Shown piece by piece: positions 34,815-42,725 of a stretch of DNA of 64,000 nucleotides. Location: contig NZ_SDPW01000001.1 of NCBI RefSeq assembly GCF_004135645.1, forward strand, positions 1,798,001 through 1,862,000. The letters run 5' to 3'. Within the stretch, counting starts at the first letter, position 1. Each line of letters starts with the position of its first letter. Origin of the DNA: Senegalimassilia faecalis (lineage in GTDB: Bacteria > Actinomycetota > Coriobacteriia > Coriobacteriales > Eggerthellaceae). Both the position numbers and the translations under genes were made by a program. The notes under the pieces are model-generated. The model saw only the letters and a program-made list of their open reading frames with translations. It was not told the DNA's origin and ran no database searches.

Positions 34815-35897
34815 GTGAGCAAGCAGGAAGTCACCTACGCAGCGTCGGGCGTGGACATCGCCGAGGGCGCGCGTGCCGTTGACGCCATCAAGGAAACCGT
34901 GCATTCCACGTATCGCCCTGAGGTGGTGGGCGACATCGGCGGCTTCGGCGGCCTGTTTTCCATCGCGGCGGCCAAGGACATGGCCGAGCCGCTGCTGGTG
35001 TCCGGCACCGACGGCGTCGGCACGAAGCTGAAGGTGGCGCAGCTGGCGGGCAAGCATGGCACCGTGGGCATCGACCTGGTGGCCATGTGCGTGAACGACA
35101 TTCTGGCGTGCGGCGCCGAACCGCTGTTCTTCCTGGACTACATCGCCATCGGCAAGCTGCGCCGTGAGCACGTGGCCGAGGTTGTGGCCGGCATCGGCGA
35201 GGGCTGCCGTCAGGCGGGCTGCGCGCTCATCGGCGGCGAGATGGCCGAGCACCCCGGCGTCATGGATCCCGACGACTACGACCTGTCCGGCTTCACCGTG
35301 GGCATCGTCGACAAGCCGAAGATGCTGGATCCCGAAAGCGTGCGCGAGGGCGACGTGCTTATCGGGCTGGCGTCGTCGGGCCTGCATTCGAACGGCTATT
35401 CGCTGGCGCGCAAGGTGTGCGTGGAGGGTAAAAGCCGCGAAGAGCTGCTGGCGCCCGTTGAGGCGCTGGGCGGCCAGTCGGTGGCCGACGCGCTGCTGAC
35501 GCCGACGCGCATCTACGTGAAGCAGGTGCTTGGCACGCTCGCGGCGTGCCCGGGCGCGGTGCGCGCGCTGGCGCACATCACGGGCGGCGGCATTTCCGAG
35601 AACTTGAACCGCGCCCTGAACGAGCGCGTGGATGCGCAGGTTGACCTGGGCTCTTGGCCGGTGCCGGCTGTGGCGAAGTACGTGTGCGACGCCGCCGAGC
35701 TGTCCGAGCCGCAGGCGCTCAAGACGTTCAACATGGGCGTGGGCATGATTTTGATCGTGGACCCGGCACGCGCCGAAGAGGTGGAGGCTGCGCTGGTCGA
35801 AGCCGGCGAGCAGACGTACCGCGTCGGCTGCATCGTTGCCGGCAAGGGCGAAGTAACCTATGCGGGCGAAGGCAACCTCTACGGTTTCGAGGGGTAA
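34815..35897 (+). CDS. purM: Phosphoribosylformylglycinamidine cyclo-ligase (AIR synthetase)
   Basis: PurM closes the imidazole ring of the purine precursor, using ATP to turn FGAM into AIR. The 360-residue product is full length, with YAASGVDIAEG at the N-terminus, LLVSGTDGVGTKLKVA, MCVNDILACGAEPLFFLDY, LIGGEMAEHPGV, GLASSGLHSNGYSLAR, and HITGGGISENLNR. GTG at 34815 is preferred because AAGGAG sits 9 bases upstream; an ATG further upstream lacks a ribosome site. It follows purF in the same direction, separated by the palindrome and the 13-bp repeat. Confidence 0.96.
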   Translation: MSKQEVTYAASGVDIAEGARAVDAIKETVHSTYRPEVVGDIGGFGGLFSIAAAKDMAEPLLVSGTDGVGTKLKVAQLAGKHGTVGIDLVAMCVNDILACGAEPLFFLDYIAIGKLRREHVAEVVAGIGEGCRQAGCALIGGEMAEHPGVMDPDDYDLSGFTVGIVDKPKMLDPESVREGDVLIGLASSGLHSNGYSLARKVCVEGKSREELLAPVEALGGQSVADALLTPTRIYVKQVLGTLAACPGAVRALAHITGGGISENLNRALNERVDAQVDLGSWPVPAVAKYVCDAAELSEPQALKTFNMGVGMILIVDPARAEEVEAALVEAGEQTYRVGCIVAGKGEVTYAGEGNLYGFEG

Positions 35898-35969
35898 ACG
35901 CCTGCGACGCGCAAGGTGCGCCGGCGAAAGCGCGCGAGAGGGAAAGCGCCGATAAGCGAAATGCCTAGC

Positions 35970-36005
35970 AAGGGCCGCTGCAGTATTCGAGCTGTAGCGG
36001 CCCTT
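35970..36005 (+). terminator. Hairpin after purM
   Basis: A 14-bp stem with one G-T pair (35970-35983 with 35992-36005) and an 8-base loop lies about 70 bases after the purM stop codon. The T tract is weak, so termination efficiency is uncertain. Confidence 0.55.
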
Positions 36006-36112
36006 GGCGTTTGACGGTCTTTTGGGCGCGTGTATTTGGTTTTCCGCGCCCAGGACGTTGTCGCGGTCCGCCGTTTCGCTGGAGTTTTTGCTTCTTGGGG
36101 CGCGCTCCAGGT

Positions 36113-36142
36113 CGTTTGATTTGTTGCACAACAAATCAAACG
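36113..36142. repeat. 14-bp inverted repeat at the edge of the AT-rich insert
   Basis: Arms CGTTTGATTTGTTG (36113-36126) and the exact complement (36129-36142) are separated by two bases. The repeat lies between purM and the DUF3800 promoter, close to where base composition turns AT-rich. Confidence 0.55.
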
Positions 36143-36228
36143 GTTGCTTTTCTACATGGATGCTACCTCGGCCATGTGCTGATCGATAACCCTCATTCCC
36201 CGAGAGGGGACGGATTGGTATTTTTATA

Positions 36229-36257
36229 TTGTTAAGCGTACGCATGTTCGCTATAAT
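36229..36257 (+). promoter_or_regulatory. Promoter of the DUF3800 leader RNA
   Basis: TTGTTA (36229-36234), a 17-base spacer and a perfect TATAAT (36252-36257). Transcription would begin near 36264, about 110 bases before the DUF3800 start codon. Confidence 0.75.
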
Positions 36258-36263
36258 TAGTCT

Positions 36264-36365
36264 TGTAATAGCGCGTTGGTTAGTGGTATAAATGACATTG
36301 GTCCTCCCGAAAGGGTCGGCCTCCAAGAGCCGGGGGGTTTCCCCCGGCATTTTTTTATTGGAGGC
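36264..36365 (+). ncRNA. Structured leader RNA upstream of DUF3800 gene
   Basis: The predicted transcript has several local structures. CCC-GAAA-GGG (36306-36315) is a hairpin with a GNRA loop. A terminator hairpin is at 36329-36348. GCCTCCAA at 36319-36326 is the exact complement of TTGGAGGC at 36358-36365, which holds the Shine-Dalgarno sequence of the downstream gene. TTGG at 36298-36301 could compete for CCAA at 36323-36326, giving an alternative fold. The early part also contains GGTTAGTGGTATAA, which resembles a tRNA D-arm. Conserved RNA motifs upstream of DUF3800 genes have been described (DUF3800 RNA motifs); membership of this one is inferred from position and layout. The start is an estimate from the promoter. 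Confidence 0.65.
36329..36356 (+). terminator. Terminator hairpin inside the DUF3800 leader
   Basis: GCCGGGGG (36329-36336) pairs with CCCCCGGC (36341-36348) around GTTT, followed by A and seven T. It should end most leader transcripts before the coding region, with some read-through. Confidence 0.85.
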
Positions 36366-36372
36366 AAAACCT

Positions 36373-37050
36373 ATGCGGGAGATTTCAATATTCGTGGATG
36401 AATCGGGCGATGCTGGCGAAACGTCCCGCTTCTACCTGATTACCCTTGTGTTTCACGAGCAGAATCTCAGCATCTCCAATGTCGTTGCAGTTTACGAGCA
36501 AGATTTGGCTAGGCGAAACATGGCGGATATTCCAATGCATTTGGGACCCCTTATGAACGGCAATGATGACTATAAGCTCCTGACGACTGCCGAGCGGAAG
36601 CAGTATCTATCCTGCTTCCGTATTCTCGTTGAGCATATGCCATTCTCGTACATTACGCTTGCATATGAAAAGGCGCATTTCAATGACGAGATTGCCAAGC
36701 TTCTCATGCGTATGAAACGCGATCTTACACAGTTTCTGTTTGATCGCTTCGAGTACCTTAGCCGGTTTGAAGCGGTAAAAGTTTATTATGACAATGGACA
36801 AAGCATCGTGACAGAGGCAATTCATGATGCGGTCGAATACGTCTTGGCCAAGAACGCGATTATTTATAAGGACGCAAGCCCACGTGATTACAGGCTCTTT
36901 CAGGTGGCTGATTATATCTGCTCGCTAGAGCTTATTGATGCAAAATACTCATGCGGAGCTCAAAGCAATACTGACGAGAGGTTTTTCGGAGCTTACGGAT
37001 CGTTTAAGAAAAACTGGTTAAAGAAGTTACGGAGGAAGCGGCTTGTGTGA
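36373..37050 (+). CDS. DUF3800 domain-containing protein
   Basis: The 225-residue product begins REISIFVDESGDAG, the N-terminal signature of DUF3800, and ends with FQVADYICSLELIDAKY and an FFGAYGSFKKNWLKKLRRK tail, which match the family's C-terminal blocks. A central VKVYYDNGQS carries another conserved Asp. The pattern of spaced acidic residues suggests an RNase H-like nuclease fold, but no activity is established for this protein. The gene is clearly poorer in G+C than its neighbours, uses many AT-ending codons, and interrupts the purine gene region, so it was probably acquired by transfer. The ribosome site TTGGAGG lies 8 bases before ATG and can pair with the leader RNA. A role in defence or as a toxin controlled by the RNA is speculation. 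Confidence 0.85.
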   Translation: MREISIFVDESGDAGETSRFYLITLVFHEQNLSISNVVAVYEQDLARRNMADIPMHLGPLMNGNDDYKLLTTAERKQYLSCFRILVEHMPFSYITLAYEKAHFNDEIAKLLMRMKRDLTQFLFDRFEYLSRFEAVKVYYDNGQSIVTEAIHDAVEYVLAKNAIIYKDASPRDYRLFQVADYICSLELIDAKYSCGAQSNTDERFFGAYGSFKKNWLKKLRRKRLV

Positions 37051-37208
37051 TGAAGGGGCAAGTCGTTTGTCGTACTTTGTAGGTTTCAAGTAATGACTAC
37101 TGGTGAATTATGAGTTTGCTCAAGGTCCTGAGAATTGCTGGTTTGCTGCAGGTATGACGGGGATGATTTTTGCTGGGAAAGCACTGCGTGCGATTAACTG
37201 CATATAAA

Positions 37209-37246
37209 GCAAGCGGGCCCGCGGCTAAGGCTGCGGGTCCGCTTGC
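37209..37246 (-). terminator. Terminator of the xdhC-like gene
   Basis: A 17-bp stem with two G-T pairs (37209-37225 with 37230-37246) and a TAAG loop. Read on the minus strand it is followed by TTTATAT, just beyond the stop codon of the XdhC-family gene. Confidence 0.7.
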
Positions 37247-37266
37247 GTGCTTTCGTTGTCGGTGCG

Positions 37267-38256
37267 TTAGCGGCCGAGGCTTGCGTCGTGCTTTGTTTGC
37301 GCTTCGGCGCTGTAGCGCTGGCGGTAGCGCACGTCCACCAGCTCGGCCACGATGGCGATGGCCAGCTCGGCGGGGGTTTTCGCGCCGAACTTCAGGCCGA
37401 TGGGGCGCTTGATGCGCTCCCACTGCTCTTCGGTGGCACCGCGCGCGATCACTAGGTCGTGCACGGTGGAGTTCTTGCCCTTGCAGCCCATCATGCCCAC
37501 GTAGTGCACGCCGTGGCGCACGGCCCACACGCAGCTGTCGGGGTCGAACATGTGGCCGCGCGTCAGCACGCACACGTAGTCGCCGGGCGCGGGCGTTAGG
37601 CTGGCCAGCCCGTCGAAGTTGCTGCCTTCAAGCAGCACGCGCGTGGCATCGGGGAAGCGCTCGGGCGAAAGGTACGCCGGGTCGTAGTCGACGGCCGTGA
37701 CGGCGAACCCCACGTGCGCAGCCAGCGCCGACACCTCGGCCGCCGCGTCCGATGCGCCGAGCAGCCACACGCGCACCTGGTCGAACAGCGGCACGGAAAG
37801 CCAGGTCAGGCCTTCGAACTGTTCGTTGTGCATGCTTGGGCCGCGCGTGACGTCCTTCATCTGGAACACGTCGCGCGGGCTTGGCGTGCGCGCGGACACG
37901 ATTTCCTTCGCGTCGTTGCAAAAGAACACGGCGCCTTGCCCGTCGGCCGAGCCCACGTCGCCATACTTCTTCGTGACCTCGTTGTCGGTGTTGGCCTGCG
38001 CTGCGGCGGCGTCCCACACGATCTTGAAGCCCAGCCAAGCCAGGTCGCCCTCGTTCATGGCGCGCGCGGCGCGCTCGAACACCGGTGCATCGGCTGCCGT
38101 GAGCGCGGCGGCAAGTTTGCCCAGGTCATCGGGCGATATGTGCGCGTTGCCTGCCAGCGCCTGCGCGCTGAAGCACGGGAAGTCCTCGACCGAAAGCTCC
38201 ACCGCGCGCCCAGCGCGCAGTTCGGCAGCAATGCTCTCCAGCAGTTCCTTGTTCAT
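37267..38256 (-). CDS. XdhC-family molybdenum hydroxylase maturation factor
   Basis: XdhC-type proteins bind the molybdenum cofactor and help insert the sulfurated form into xanthine dehydrogenase-like enzymes. The 329-residue product has an N-terminal XdhC/CoxI-like region (AELRAGRAVELSV) and a C-terminal Rossmann-like part with VWLLGASDAAAEVSALAAHVGF, VTAVDYDPAYLSPERFPDA, GDYVCVLTRGHMFD, HYVGMMGCKGKNS and KRPIGLKFGAKTPAELAIAIVAE. These are the hallmark blocks of the family. The ATG at 38256 has GAAGGTGG upstream. No xanthine dehydrogenase subunits are visible in the window, so its client is elsewhere; a MobA-like gene at 63354 could be a partner. Confidence 0.85.
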   Translation of the reverse strand: MNKELLESIAAELRAGRAVELSVEDFPCFSAQALAGNAHISPDDLGKLAAALTAADAPVFERAARAMNEGDLAWLGFKIVWDAAAAQANTDNEVTKKYGDVGSADGQGAVFFCNDAKEIVSARTPSPRDVFQMKDVTRGPSMHNEQFEGLTWLSVPLFDQVRVWLLGASDAAAEVSALAAHVGFAVTAVDYDPAYLSPERFPDATRVLLEGSNFDGLASLTPAPGDYVCVLTRGHMFDPDSCVWAVRHGVHYVGMMGCKGKNSTVHDLVIARGATEEQWERIKRPIGLKFGAKTPAELAIAIVAELVDVRYRQRYSAEAQTKHDASLGR

Positions 38257-38431
38257 GTAACCACCTTCATATCGTATGGTACTCACATTGGGTACGCGTC
38301 TTTGAGGCACCAGTTCTCGATGCCCCGAAATTCAGGAAAATCAGCAAGTTGCTTTACCGGCATTGACGTGGGATTACTTTCGTTTTACCACGTCAGACGC
38401 TTGCAGAAAAATGAGAATTTTGGGGCGTGTG

Positions 38432-38457
38432 AAAAGCACCGGGCGGCAAAGCGGTGC
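38432..38457 (-). terminator. Possible terminator of purN
   Basis: GCACCG (38436-38441) pairs with CGGTGC (38452-38457) around a 10-base loop. On the minus strand it is followed by TTTTC. It lies 23 bases after the purN stop codon. The stem is short, so confidence is modest. Confidence 0.4.
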
Positions 38458-38479
38458 GCTCGCCGCCATTTCGCTCTTC

Positions 38480-39193
38480 TTATCGCAGCGTGCCCACGTG
38501 GCGACGCAGGGTGTAATGCCCTTGATGCGTGCCGACGGTGCACGCGTTGGCGGCCTTATCCTGGGCGGCTGCGCCGCCTTCGGGCGCTACGTGCACGTGG
38601 CCGGCGTCGTCGACGCTTACGCGGCCGGCGGCAATCCAGCCGAGCACGCGCGGGTACAGCTCGTGCTCAACCTGGTGAATGTGCGCTTCAAGCGTCTCGA
38701 GCGTGTCGTCCTCGGCAACGCGCACCGGCTCCTGCGCCACGATGGGGCCCTTGTCGTAGTCCTCGTTGGCGAAGTGCACGGTGACGCCCGTGGCCTTCAC
38801 GCCCGCCGCGAACGCGTCGGCGATGGCGTGCGCACCCTTGAACGACGGCAGCAGCGCCGGGTGCAGGTTCAGCACGCGGTTCGGGAACGCGTTCAGCATG
38901 ACCGGCGTGACCTTGCGCATGTAGCCGGCCATGACCACGTACTGCGCGCCGGCGGCCTGCAATTCAGCCACGATCTGCGCGTCGGCCGCTTCAGGGTCGG
39001 CGTATACCGCGCGGTTGAGCGACGTTGTGGGGATGCCGGCCGCTCGCGCGCGCTCGATGCCGTACGCGTCGGGGCGCGATGAGATGACTTTCACCACCTC
39101 GACGGCAAGGCCGTTTGCGGTCTGATCGATGATGGCCTGCAGGTTCGTGCCGCTGCCGGACAGCAGCACGCCGATTTTCAGCTTCTCAGTCAC
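38480..39193 (-). CDS. purN: Phosphoribosylglycinamide formyltransferase
   Basis: PurN transfers a formyl group from 10-formyl-THF to GAR, the third step of purine synthesis. The 237-residue product has LKIGVLLSGSGTNLQAIID, VISSRPDAYGIERA, the catalytic block RVLNLHPALLPSFKG with its Asn and His, and DYDKGPIVAQEPV with the catalytic Asp. GTG at 39193 is chosen because AAAGG lies 7 bases upstream; frames further upstream lack support. The C-terminus runs about 35 residues past the usual end (after VSVDDAGHVHV) and looks low in complexity. It points away from purH. Confidence 0.95.
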   Translation of the reverse strand: MTEKLKIGVLLSGSGTNLQAIIDQTANGLAVEVVKVISSRPDAYGIERARAAGIPTTSLNRAVYADPEAADAQIVAELQAAGAQYVVMAGYMRKVTPVMLNAFPNRVLNLHPALLPSFKGAHAIADAFAAGVKATGVTVHFANEDYDKGPIVAQEPVRVAEDDTLETLEAHIHQVEHELYPRVLGWIAAGRVSVDDAGHVHVAPEGGAAAQDKAANACTVGTHQGHYTLRRHVGTLR

Positions 39194-39958
39194 GGTGAGC
39201 CTTTCGTTTGGCGGGTGTGGGACGCGGGCGCCGCGCCTTGCGTCCCAATACGTTTGCAGCCAGTATACGCGCAGGCGGCAGCCCAAAAGCCCCGCCGTTT
39301 ACAAGCGCCACTAAGTATTCAAGCAAGAAGAGACGGCCGCTGCCCTTTGGCGTAATGTCGCGAAGAGGTTCGACGCTGCAAGGGCATGGGATGAGCACAA
39401 ACTAGCGGGAGTTCGTTTGGCGGAGTGCCTAGTTTTGACGTGGATTGGTGATTCCCGCGTGCTTCGCAGGCGAATAGTGGGGGTGGGCGAGATGGTCGCT
39501 TTCGCAATCTGCTCGATGCTTGGCAAGTAAATAGCGAGAGAAGCAAATGCAGGTGTTTGCCTCTTCTTCGGCGTGTGTCACGCGGTCTTTTCATTTGCTC
39601 ATCGCTTTTTCGCGTCGCGCGCTTGCCCCTGTCGTTGCGCAGTTCGCCTGTTGCTTTGCCGTTCTCGTTTCGCGACCTCGCCGAACGTTCTAAGATGAGC
39701 GCATGCGACGCGAGTCGTTCGCGTTGAGCGGTTCGCTGGCGGTAGGCGAAGGCTCGGGCGCTCTTGCAGCGGCTAGCAGGGAAGGGTGCTCGCTCGCAGG
39801 GGCGTTCTCGTTGCGGGGGCGCTCAGGCGCCGGCGCCGACTGCGGCTGCGTGCTGCTCGGCTGCTCATCTTGTAGGTGGCGGTCGGCGCGACACCATAAG
39901 GCAATTCGCGGGCGCGCGCCCGCTTTGCGACAGGAAACGGTTTGGAAGGAGCAAGTAA
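39194..39958. other. Long intergenic region between purN and purH
   Basis: About 765 bases lie between the divergent purN and purH genes. Short open frames here look like chance frames of GC-rich DNA and have no ribosome sites. A weak -10 TAAGAT is at 39691-39696 without a clear -35. No purine riboswitch or known operator was recognised. GGAAGGAG just before 39959 is the purH ribosome site. Confidence 0.35.
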
Positions 39959-41599
39959 GTGGCAGATCCGAAGGTCAAGCGCGTACTTATCTCGGTGACG
40001 GACAAGACGGGCGTCGTCGAGTTCGCCCGCGCGCTGCACGACGAGTTCGGCGCGGAGATCATCTCCACCGGCGGCACGGCGCGCGTCATCGCCGACGCTG
40101 GCGTGCCGGTCACGCCCATCGACGAGGTGACGAAGTTCCCCGAGATGATGGACGGCCGCGTGAAGACCCTGCACCCCATGGTGCACGGCGGGCTTCTGGC
40201 GAAGCGCGACAACCCCAAGCACATGGCAGAGGCGGCCGAGCACGGCATCCAGATGATCGACATGGTGGTCGTGAACCTGTACGCCTTCGAGAAGACGGTG
40301 GAGTCCGGCGCGGACTTCGGCACCTGCATCGAGAACATCGACATCGGCGGCCCGTCCATGCTGCGCAGCGCCGCGAAGAACTTCGAGAGCGTTGCGGTGG
40401 TCACCGACCCCGAGATGTACGAGGGCATCCTGGCCGAGATGCGCGAAAACGGCGGCGCCACCACGCGCGACACGCGCATGGAGCTGGCGCTTGAGGTGTT
40501 CGAGAAGACGAACGCCTACGACGGCGCCATCGCCGACTTCCTGTTCGACCAGATCCAGGCCGCGCATCCGCATGAGCACGGCGAGGGCTGCGGCTGCGGC
40601 TGCGAGGACGGCGAAGGCCAGGGCGAGTTCCCGCCCGAGTGCGCGCTGTACATGGAGAAGCAGCAGGACCTGCGCTACGGCGAGAACCCGCACCAGCAGG
40701 CCGTGTTCTACCGCGTGGAGGAATTCGCCCAGGAGCACAGCCTGGTGAACGCCGAGCAGCTCAACGGCAAGGAGCTGTCGTACAACAACATCCTGGACAC
40801 CGACGCGTGCTGGTCGCTGGTGCGCGAGTTCGACGAGCCGGCCGTTATCATCCTGAAGCACCAGAACCCGTGCGGTTCGGCTACGGCGGCCACCATCGCC
40901 GAGGCCTACGACAAGGCGTTCGCGTGCGACCCGAAAAGCGCGTTCGGCGGCATCATCGCGGCCAACCGCACCGTCACGCTTGAGATGGTCGAGCACATCA
41001 ACGAGAACAAGCAGTTCGTGGAGGTGCTGATCGCGCCCGAGTTCGAGTCGGCGGCGCTGGAGCTTTTGCAGCAGAAGAAGAACCTGCGCGTGCTGCGCAC
41101 CGGCGGCGTGGACGCGCCGGCGGCCGTGGAGGTGCGCTCGGTTGACGGCGGCGTGCTGGTGCAGGACGTGGATCGCGTGACCGAGGACCCGGCCACGTTC
41201 ACCGTTCCCACCGACCGCAAGCCCACCGACAACGAGATGCACGAGCTCCTGTTCGCGTGGCGCGTGTGCAAGGGCGTGAAGTCAAATGCCATTCTGGTGT
41301 CGCGCGACCATGCCGGCATCGGCATGGGCCCGGGCCAGCCCAACCGCGTGGACAGCGCGCTTCTGGCGTGCAAGCGCGCGCACGAGGCGTGCGAGCGCAT
41401 GGGCGTTGAGGCGAAGGGCCTGGTGTGCGCCTCCGATGCGTTCTTCCCATTCCGCGACAACGTGGACACGCTGGCCGAGTGGGGCGTGACCGCCATCATC
41501 CAGCCCGGCGGCTCCATCCGCGACGACGAGTCCATCCAGGCATGCAACGAGCACGGCATCGCCATGGTGTTCACGGGGCACCGCCACTTCCGCCACTAG
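39959..41599 (+). CDS. purH: Bifunctional AICAR transformylase / IMP cyclohydrolase
   Basis: PurH carries out the last two steps of IMP synthesis. The 546-residue product has an N-terminal MGS-like cyclohydrolase domain (ISVTDKTGVVEFARALH, STGGTARVI, MDGRVKTLHPMVHGGLL) and a C-terminal transformylase domain (LRYGENPHQ, NGKELSYNNILD, LKHQNPCGSA, SAFGGIIAANR, ending FTGHRHFRH). Between them, at about residues 203-226, is a His/Cys/Gly/Glu-rich insert with HEHGEGCGCGCEDGEG, which I do not know from ordinary PurH. The GTG start has GGAAGGAG 9 bases upstream. A strong terminator follows. Confidence 0.96.
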   Translation: MADPKVKRVLISVTDKTGVVEFARALHDEFGAEIISTGGTARVIADAGVPVTPIDEVTKFPEMMDGRVKTLHPMVHGGLLAKRDNPKHMAEAAEHGIQMIDMVVVNLYAFEKTVESGADFGTCIENIDIGGPSMLRSAAKNFESVAVVTDPEMYEGILAEMRENGGATTRDTRMELALEVFEKTNAYDGAIADFLFDQIQAAHPHEHGEGCGCGCEDGEGQGEFPPECALYMEKQQDLRYGENPHQQAVFYRVEEFAQEHSLVNAEQLNGKELSYNNILDTDACWSLVREFDEPAVIILKHQNPCGSATAATIAEAYDKAFACDPKSAFGGIIAANRTVTLEMVEHINENKQFVEVLIAPEFESAALELLQQKKNLRVLRTGGVDAPAAVEVRSVDGGVLVQDVDRVTEDPATFTVPTDRKPTDNEMHELLFAWRVCKGVKSNAILVSRDHAGIGMGPGQPNRVDSALLACKRAHEACERMGVEAKGLVCASDAFFPFRDNVDTLAEWGVTAIIQPGGSIRDDESIQACNEHGIAMVFTGHRHFRH

Positions 41600-41628
41600 G
41601 CGGCGCGTGCGAAAACCGTTTGCTGAGC

Positions 41629-41660
41629 AGCGGCGACCCCTCGCGGGGCCGCCGCTTTTT
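41629..41660 (+). terminator. Rho-independent terminator after purH
   Basis: A 12-bp stem with one mismatch (41629-41640 with 41645-41656) and a TCGC loop, followed by TTTTT. Confidence 0.85.
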
Positions 41661-41810
41661 GCGTGCAGGGGGCTTGCTTGGCCGCCTCTCGGCTGGATTG
41701 TTCGTGCCGTTCGCGGACTTTTGGATGATTTCTCGTGTCGGTTTCGTTCTCGGATTCTGACGAATGCGTGACATCGGGCTGACGTTGCTGCCGCGGCCGA
41801 CGCCGTCCCG

Positions 41811-41816
41811 TATAGT
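41811..41816 (+). promoter_or_regulatory. -10 element of a likely leaderless J-domain gene transcript
   Basis: TATAGT lies 7 bases before the ATG at 41824, so the transcript should begin at or next to the start codon. No Shine-Dalgarno sequence is present. The -35 is unclear (TTGCTG at 41785-41790 is 20 bases away). Confidence 0.45.
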
Positions 41817-41823
41817 CAGCGTT

Positions 41824-42699
41824 ATGAAAAAGTCAGAAGCACTCAAAATACTGGGCCTTTCCGAAGGCGCCACCGATGATGACATCAAGCGCGCGCACCG
41901 TAAGCTTGTCATCGCGCATCACCCCGACAAGTTCCCGCTCGACTCGAAAGAGCACGCCGAGGCCGAGGAGCTTACGAAGCAGATCAACGAAGCGCGCGAC
42001 GTGCTGATCAATCGCAGCTGGACGCCGGAGTTCGACCCGCGCCGCGACCCGCGTCCGTATGCGGGTAACCCGTACGCGCACCCTTCGGGCTACGGTGCCG
42101 GTGCGCCGGGCCAGGGTGGCTCGGGCGCGGGCGCCGGTTCCGACCCGTTCGACCCCTTTGCCGGCTGGCCGTTCGGCACGCCGGGGCAAACCACGTACGT
42201 GTGGACTAGCTGGGACGGCATGCACGGCGCCTCGCGCGGTCAGGGCGGCACGAACGCCGGCTGGCCGTTTGGCGACTTCACCGTGGAGTACGACCCGTTC
42301 GACCCCTTCGCGCCGTTCCGCGCCACGCACGCCGACACGCAAACCAGCGAGGAAATCTTCGCGAAGGCGAAGAAGGACCTGCGCATGGAGGCCGGCGTGG
42401 TGGCGGGCAAGGTGGCGGCGCTTGCGCTGCTGTCGATTGTGGGCTCGGCGGCAACGGGGCTGTTCCTATACGTTATGGCGTCGATTATCTACGGGCTGTA
42501 CAAGCGCATGGGCAGTCTGCTGGTGATGCTGCTCGTGCCCATCATGCTGTTCGGCGCGCCGCTGATTTTCCTGCTGGCGCCGCACAACGGCCTGGTCAAC
42601 GGCCCGCTGACCATCGCGTTTCTGATTTCGGTGCTGTTCGACTTCCAGAACATCCGCGACAAGGCGCGCGTGTACAATGCCGCGAAAGTGGGGCTGTAG
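41824..42699 (+). CDS. J-domain membrane protein
   Basis: The 291-residue product starts with a J domain: MKKSEALKILGLSEGATDDD, then KRAHRKLVIAHHPDKF containing the HPD motif that stimulates Hsp70 ATPase. A Gly/Pro/Phe-rich linker follows (about residues 75-185) with repeated DPFDPFAGWPFG-like units. The C-terminal part has three to four hydrophobic helices (VVAGKVAALALLSIVGSAA, LLVMLLVPIMLFGAPLIFL, LTIAFLISVLFDF). It lacks the zinc-finger and client-binding domains of DnaJ, so it is a membrane-tethered J protein that would recruit DnaK; the client is unknown. A perfect terminator follows. Confidence 0.85.
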   Translation: MKKSEALKILGLSEGATDDDIKRAHRKLVIAHHPDKFPLDSKEHAEAEELTKQINEARDVLINRSWTPEFDPRRDPRPYAGNPYAHPSGYGAGAPGQGGSGAGAGSDPFDPFAGWPFGTPGQTTYVWTSWDGMHGASRGQGGTNAGWPFGDFTVEYDPFDPFAPFRATHADTQTSEEIFAKAKKDLRMEAGVVAGKVAALALLSIVGSAATGLFLYVMASIIYGLYKRMGSLLVMLLVPIMLFGAPLIFLLAPHNGLVNGPLTIAFLISVLFDFQNIRDKARVYNAAKVGL

Positions 42700-42725
42700 G
42701 GTCTTGGCGAATTTGCCTATTGGAG

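Noticed and set aside
36271-36350. A possible tRNA gene suggested by GGTTAGTGGTATAA
   Set aside because: It has no acceptor stem, no T-loop GTTCGA and no proper anticodon arm; the 3' part is a terminator. Kept instead as a DUF3800 leader RNA.
39319-39594. Small frames in the purN-purH spacer
   Set aside because: No ribosome sites, no domain-like sequence, and they overlap one another in several frames.
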